Assembly (NCBI RefSeq): GCF_016808095.1
Contig: NC_068975.1
Span: forward strand, 18,421,501 to 18,485,500
Source: Vigna angularis
Taxonomy: Eukaryota > Streptophyta > Magnoliopsida > Fabales > Fabaceae
DNA length: 64,000 nucleotides
Reading direction: 5' to 3'
Below the pieces are notes generated by a model. The model had not been told where the DNA came from. It did not search any database and was given only the letters and a program-made list of their open reading frames with translations. The translations under genes and the position numbers were made by a program. Below are positions 62,818-64,000 of this stretch, one piece after another. Within the stretch, counting starts at the first letter, position 1, and every line of letters starts with the position of its first letter.

Positions 62818-62855
62818 CTCTGGGACGAAAGGATTCGAACCACCCGTTGCCTTAC
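62818..62855 (-). pseudogene. trnQ: trnQ-UUG fragment (plastid-derived)
   Basis: On the minus strand GTAAGGCAACGGG is joined to GGTTCGAATCCTTTCGTCCC, the D-loop side and T-arm/acceptor of plastid trnQ. The anticodon arm, about 19 bases, is missing. The 5' end is cut by the LTR that starts at 62856. It cannot make a tRNA. Confidence 0.85.
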
Positions 62856-64000
62856 TGTTGAGACCTCGGCAAGCGTACCGGATCGTTCAAGTAATAAATC
62901 AGTAAGTCCGAATATCGTTTTCCCAAGGGATTTGTTTTGATTCACAGATTGATTAAAGTTTACTAATTTAGCAATTAATAAACGTAATTTAGTAACACAG
63001 ATGAATTTTAGCATGCAGATGAAATTAAAGTGGTAAAAACAGTCTACTTAAAGTTCACTGGGGTTGAAATTCAAGTTCATCACTCCAGTAATTTTCTACT
63101 AACACAATTCCTCAAAATTAAGCATCGACATTCTAGGCGCATGCAGTCCTGATTCCTCATAGACAGTTCTTAATCATTCAAACTAAATTGCTAATTCCTT
63201 AGCTAATTCAATTATCAGATTTGCCTTAAACACAATGTCACAGATGACTAAAAATTCCCTCCTATGTCTAGGACTCGAAATCCTTTAGCAGTTTTATCCT
63301 AGGTCCGCGGTCTCATACATTTTCCAATGATTTAACCGTTCAAATAGCTCAGATTTCTATCAAAAGCATGAAAAATAAGAATAGAACACAAAATTCATAC
63401 AAGATCATGCATTAATAGAGAAATTACAAAGAGTTTCAGAAATTTACTCTCAACCCCAGTGAAATGGAGTTTTAGCTACACATATACAACATAGAAGAGA
63501 GAAATGATGGATTGGATGGTGGAAATTGGAAATTTTCCACCATGGAAGCCCCTTGGAGCAGCTGCAGCAGCGTCAGGTCTCCTCCCCGTTCCAGATCTCC
63601 CTCCCGTAAATTCTGGATCTGGTTTGCTTAAAAAGAAGGTCCAATAATTGAGTCACGGGCCATTTTCTGGACGAGCGTCCCAATTCTGGACGAGCGTCAC
63701 ATTTCTGGACGAGCGTTGGACGAGTTCTGGACGAGCGTCCTCACTCTGGACGAGCGTCCTCTGTCTTTCTACCGGACGAGCGCCATCTGCCTGCTGGGCG
63801 AGCGTCCTCTAACGAACGTCCTCTGCGCGCTGGACGAGCGTCCTCTGCGCGCTGGACGAGCGTCCTCTGCGCGCTGGACGAGCGTCCTCTGCTGTGCTGG
63901 ACGAGCGTCCTCTGGCTATGAAACGATCGTGCGCTCGCCATGTGACGAGCGTCCTCTAACGAGCGTCTGCTATGTGACAAGCGTCCTATGACGAGCGTCT
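62856..64000 (-). mobile_element. Athila/Tat-type LTR end, running off the window
   Basis: The plus strand starts TGTTGAGACCTCGGCAAGCG. On the minus strand it ends CTTGCCGAGGTCTCAACA, similar to the LTR end at 590-626. It has inserted into the trnQ fragment. A tandem array fills the right end. The other LTR boundary is outside the window. Confidence 0.6.
63663..64000. repeat. GGACGAGCGTCC tandem array
   Basis: About fifteen copies of GGACGAGCGTCC occur, four of them as a regular 22-bp unit ending CTCTGCGCGCT (63830-63900). The core is self-complementary at its ends (GGACG and CGTCC). The array continues past the window end. Confidence 0.9.

Larger units (their letters stand above)
61383..62855 (-). 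other. Nuclear plastid DNA insertion (rps16-trnQ region)
   Basis: The order on the minus strand is a trnQ fragment, a spacer, rps16 exon 1, a group II intron and rps16 exon 2. This is the plastome order of these loci. All parts are decayed, and an LTR interrupts trnQ, so this is a nuclear copy (NUPT) rather than plastid DNA. The left border is the end of rps16 exon 2; the right border is an LTR at 62856. Confidence 0.85.

Noticed and set aside
62818..62855. A functional tRNA-Gln gene
   Set aside because: The anticodon arm and 5' part are missing.

Overview
The window is plant nuclear DNA. GT-AG introns, an ABCC-type (MRP) transporter gene, nested LTR retrotransposons, CACTA (En/Spm) transposons and a plastid-derived rps16-trnQ segment all point that way. 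The repeat types, and a plastid rps16 that already looks like a pseudogene, suggest a phaseoloid legume (Vigna/Phaseolus type). That assignment is inference. Only two loci look like intact multi-exon genes: the ABC transporter (43221-48269) and a small WOX-like homeobox gene carried inside a retrotransposon (about 33304-34792).

Left part (1-26033) is a nest of transposons. An Athila/Tat-type LTR end and primer-binding site (1-637) abut the second gene of a CACTA element (640-2397, one stop codon). A Sirevirus-like Copia element on the minus strand (2486-11993) sits just downstream. It carries an extra ORF with its own promoter-like region behind pol, and a solo LTR (10557-11518, target duplication CACGA) is inserted in its 5' LTR. 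Next come CACTA subterminal repeats, a Gypsy LTR (12448-13142), relics of Copia and Athila elements, a minisatellite, the CACTA terminus (20359-20660), and a second Gypsy LTR with gag-protease in the opposite orientation (20661-23154). Both Gypsy LTRs abut the same 5-mer, CCGAG, which suggests one nested element later split by an inversion. A truncated Copia element (23880-26033) follows.

Middle part (26034-40340) is a second, decayed CACTA element. A complete, very young LTR element (29207-39117, 9,911 bp, target duplication CAGCC) is inserted in its last exon. Its two 2,501-bp LTRs show no difference that I noticed. It has a tRNA-Asp primer-binding site and an intact gag but no pol. In place of pol, on the opposite strand, lies a gene unit made of a 13-bp perfect inverted repeat, a TATA box, a 5'UTR intron, a WUS-clade homeodomain exon, an in-frame 81-bp intron, a WUS-box-like exon and a poly(A) signal. 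This is the most unusual object in the window.

Right part: the ABC transporter (ten coding exons, 1,306 codons) lacks the N-terminal TMD0 region usual for ABCC3-like proteins. It is followed by a non-autonomous CACTA element (49263-50909, target duplication TAA), two fold-back MITEs, a gag-only Sirevirus derivative (54796-59315), a second non-autonomous CACTA (about 59772-61066), a nuclear plastid insertion (61383-62855) and an LTR with a 22-bp tandem array running off the window end.

The two Sirevirus families share a theme: clusters of palindromes with an AATCGATT core just upstream of the LTR TATA box. The same array is repeated in front of the extra ORF of the larger element.
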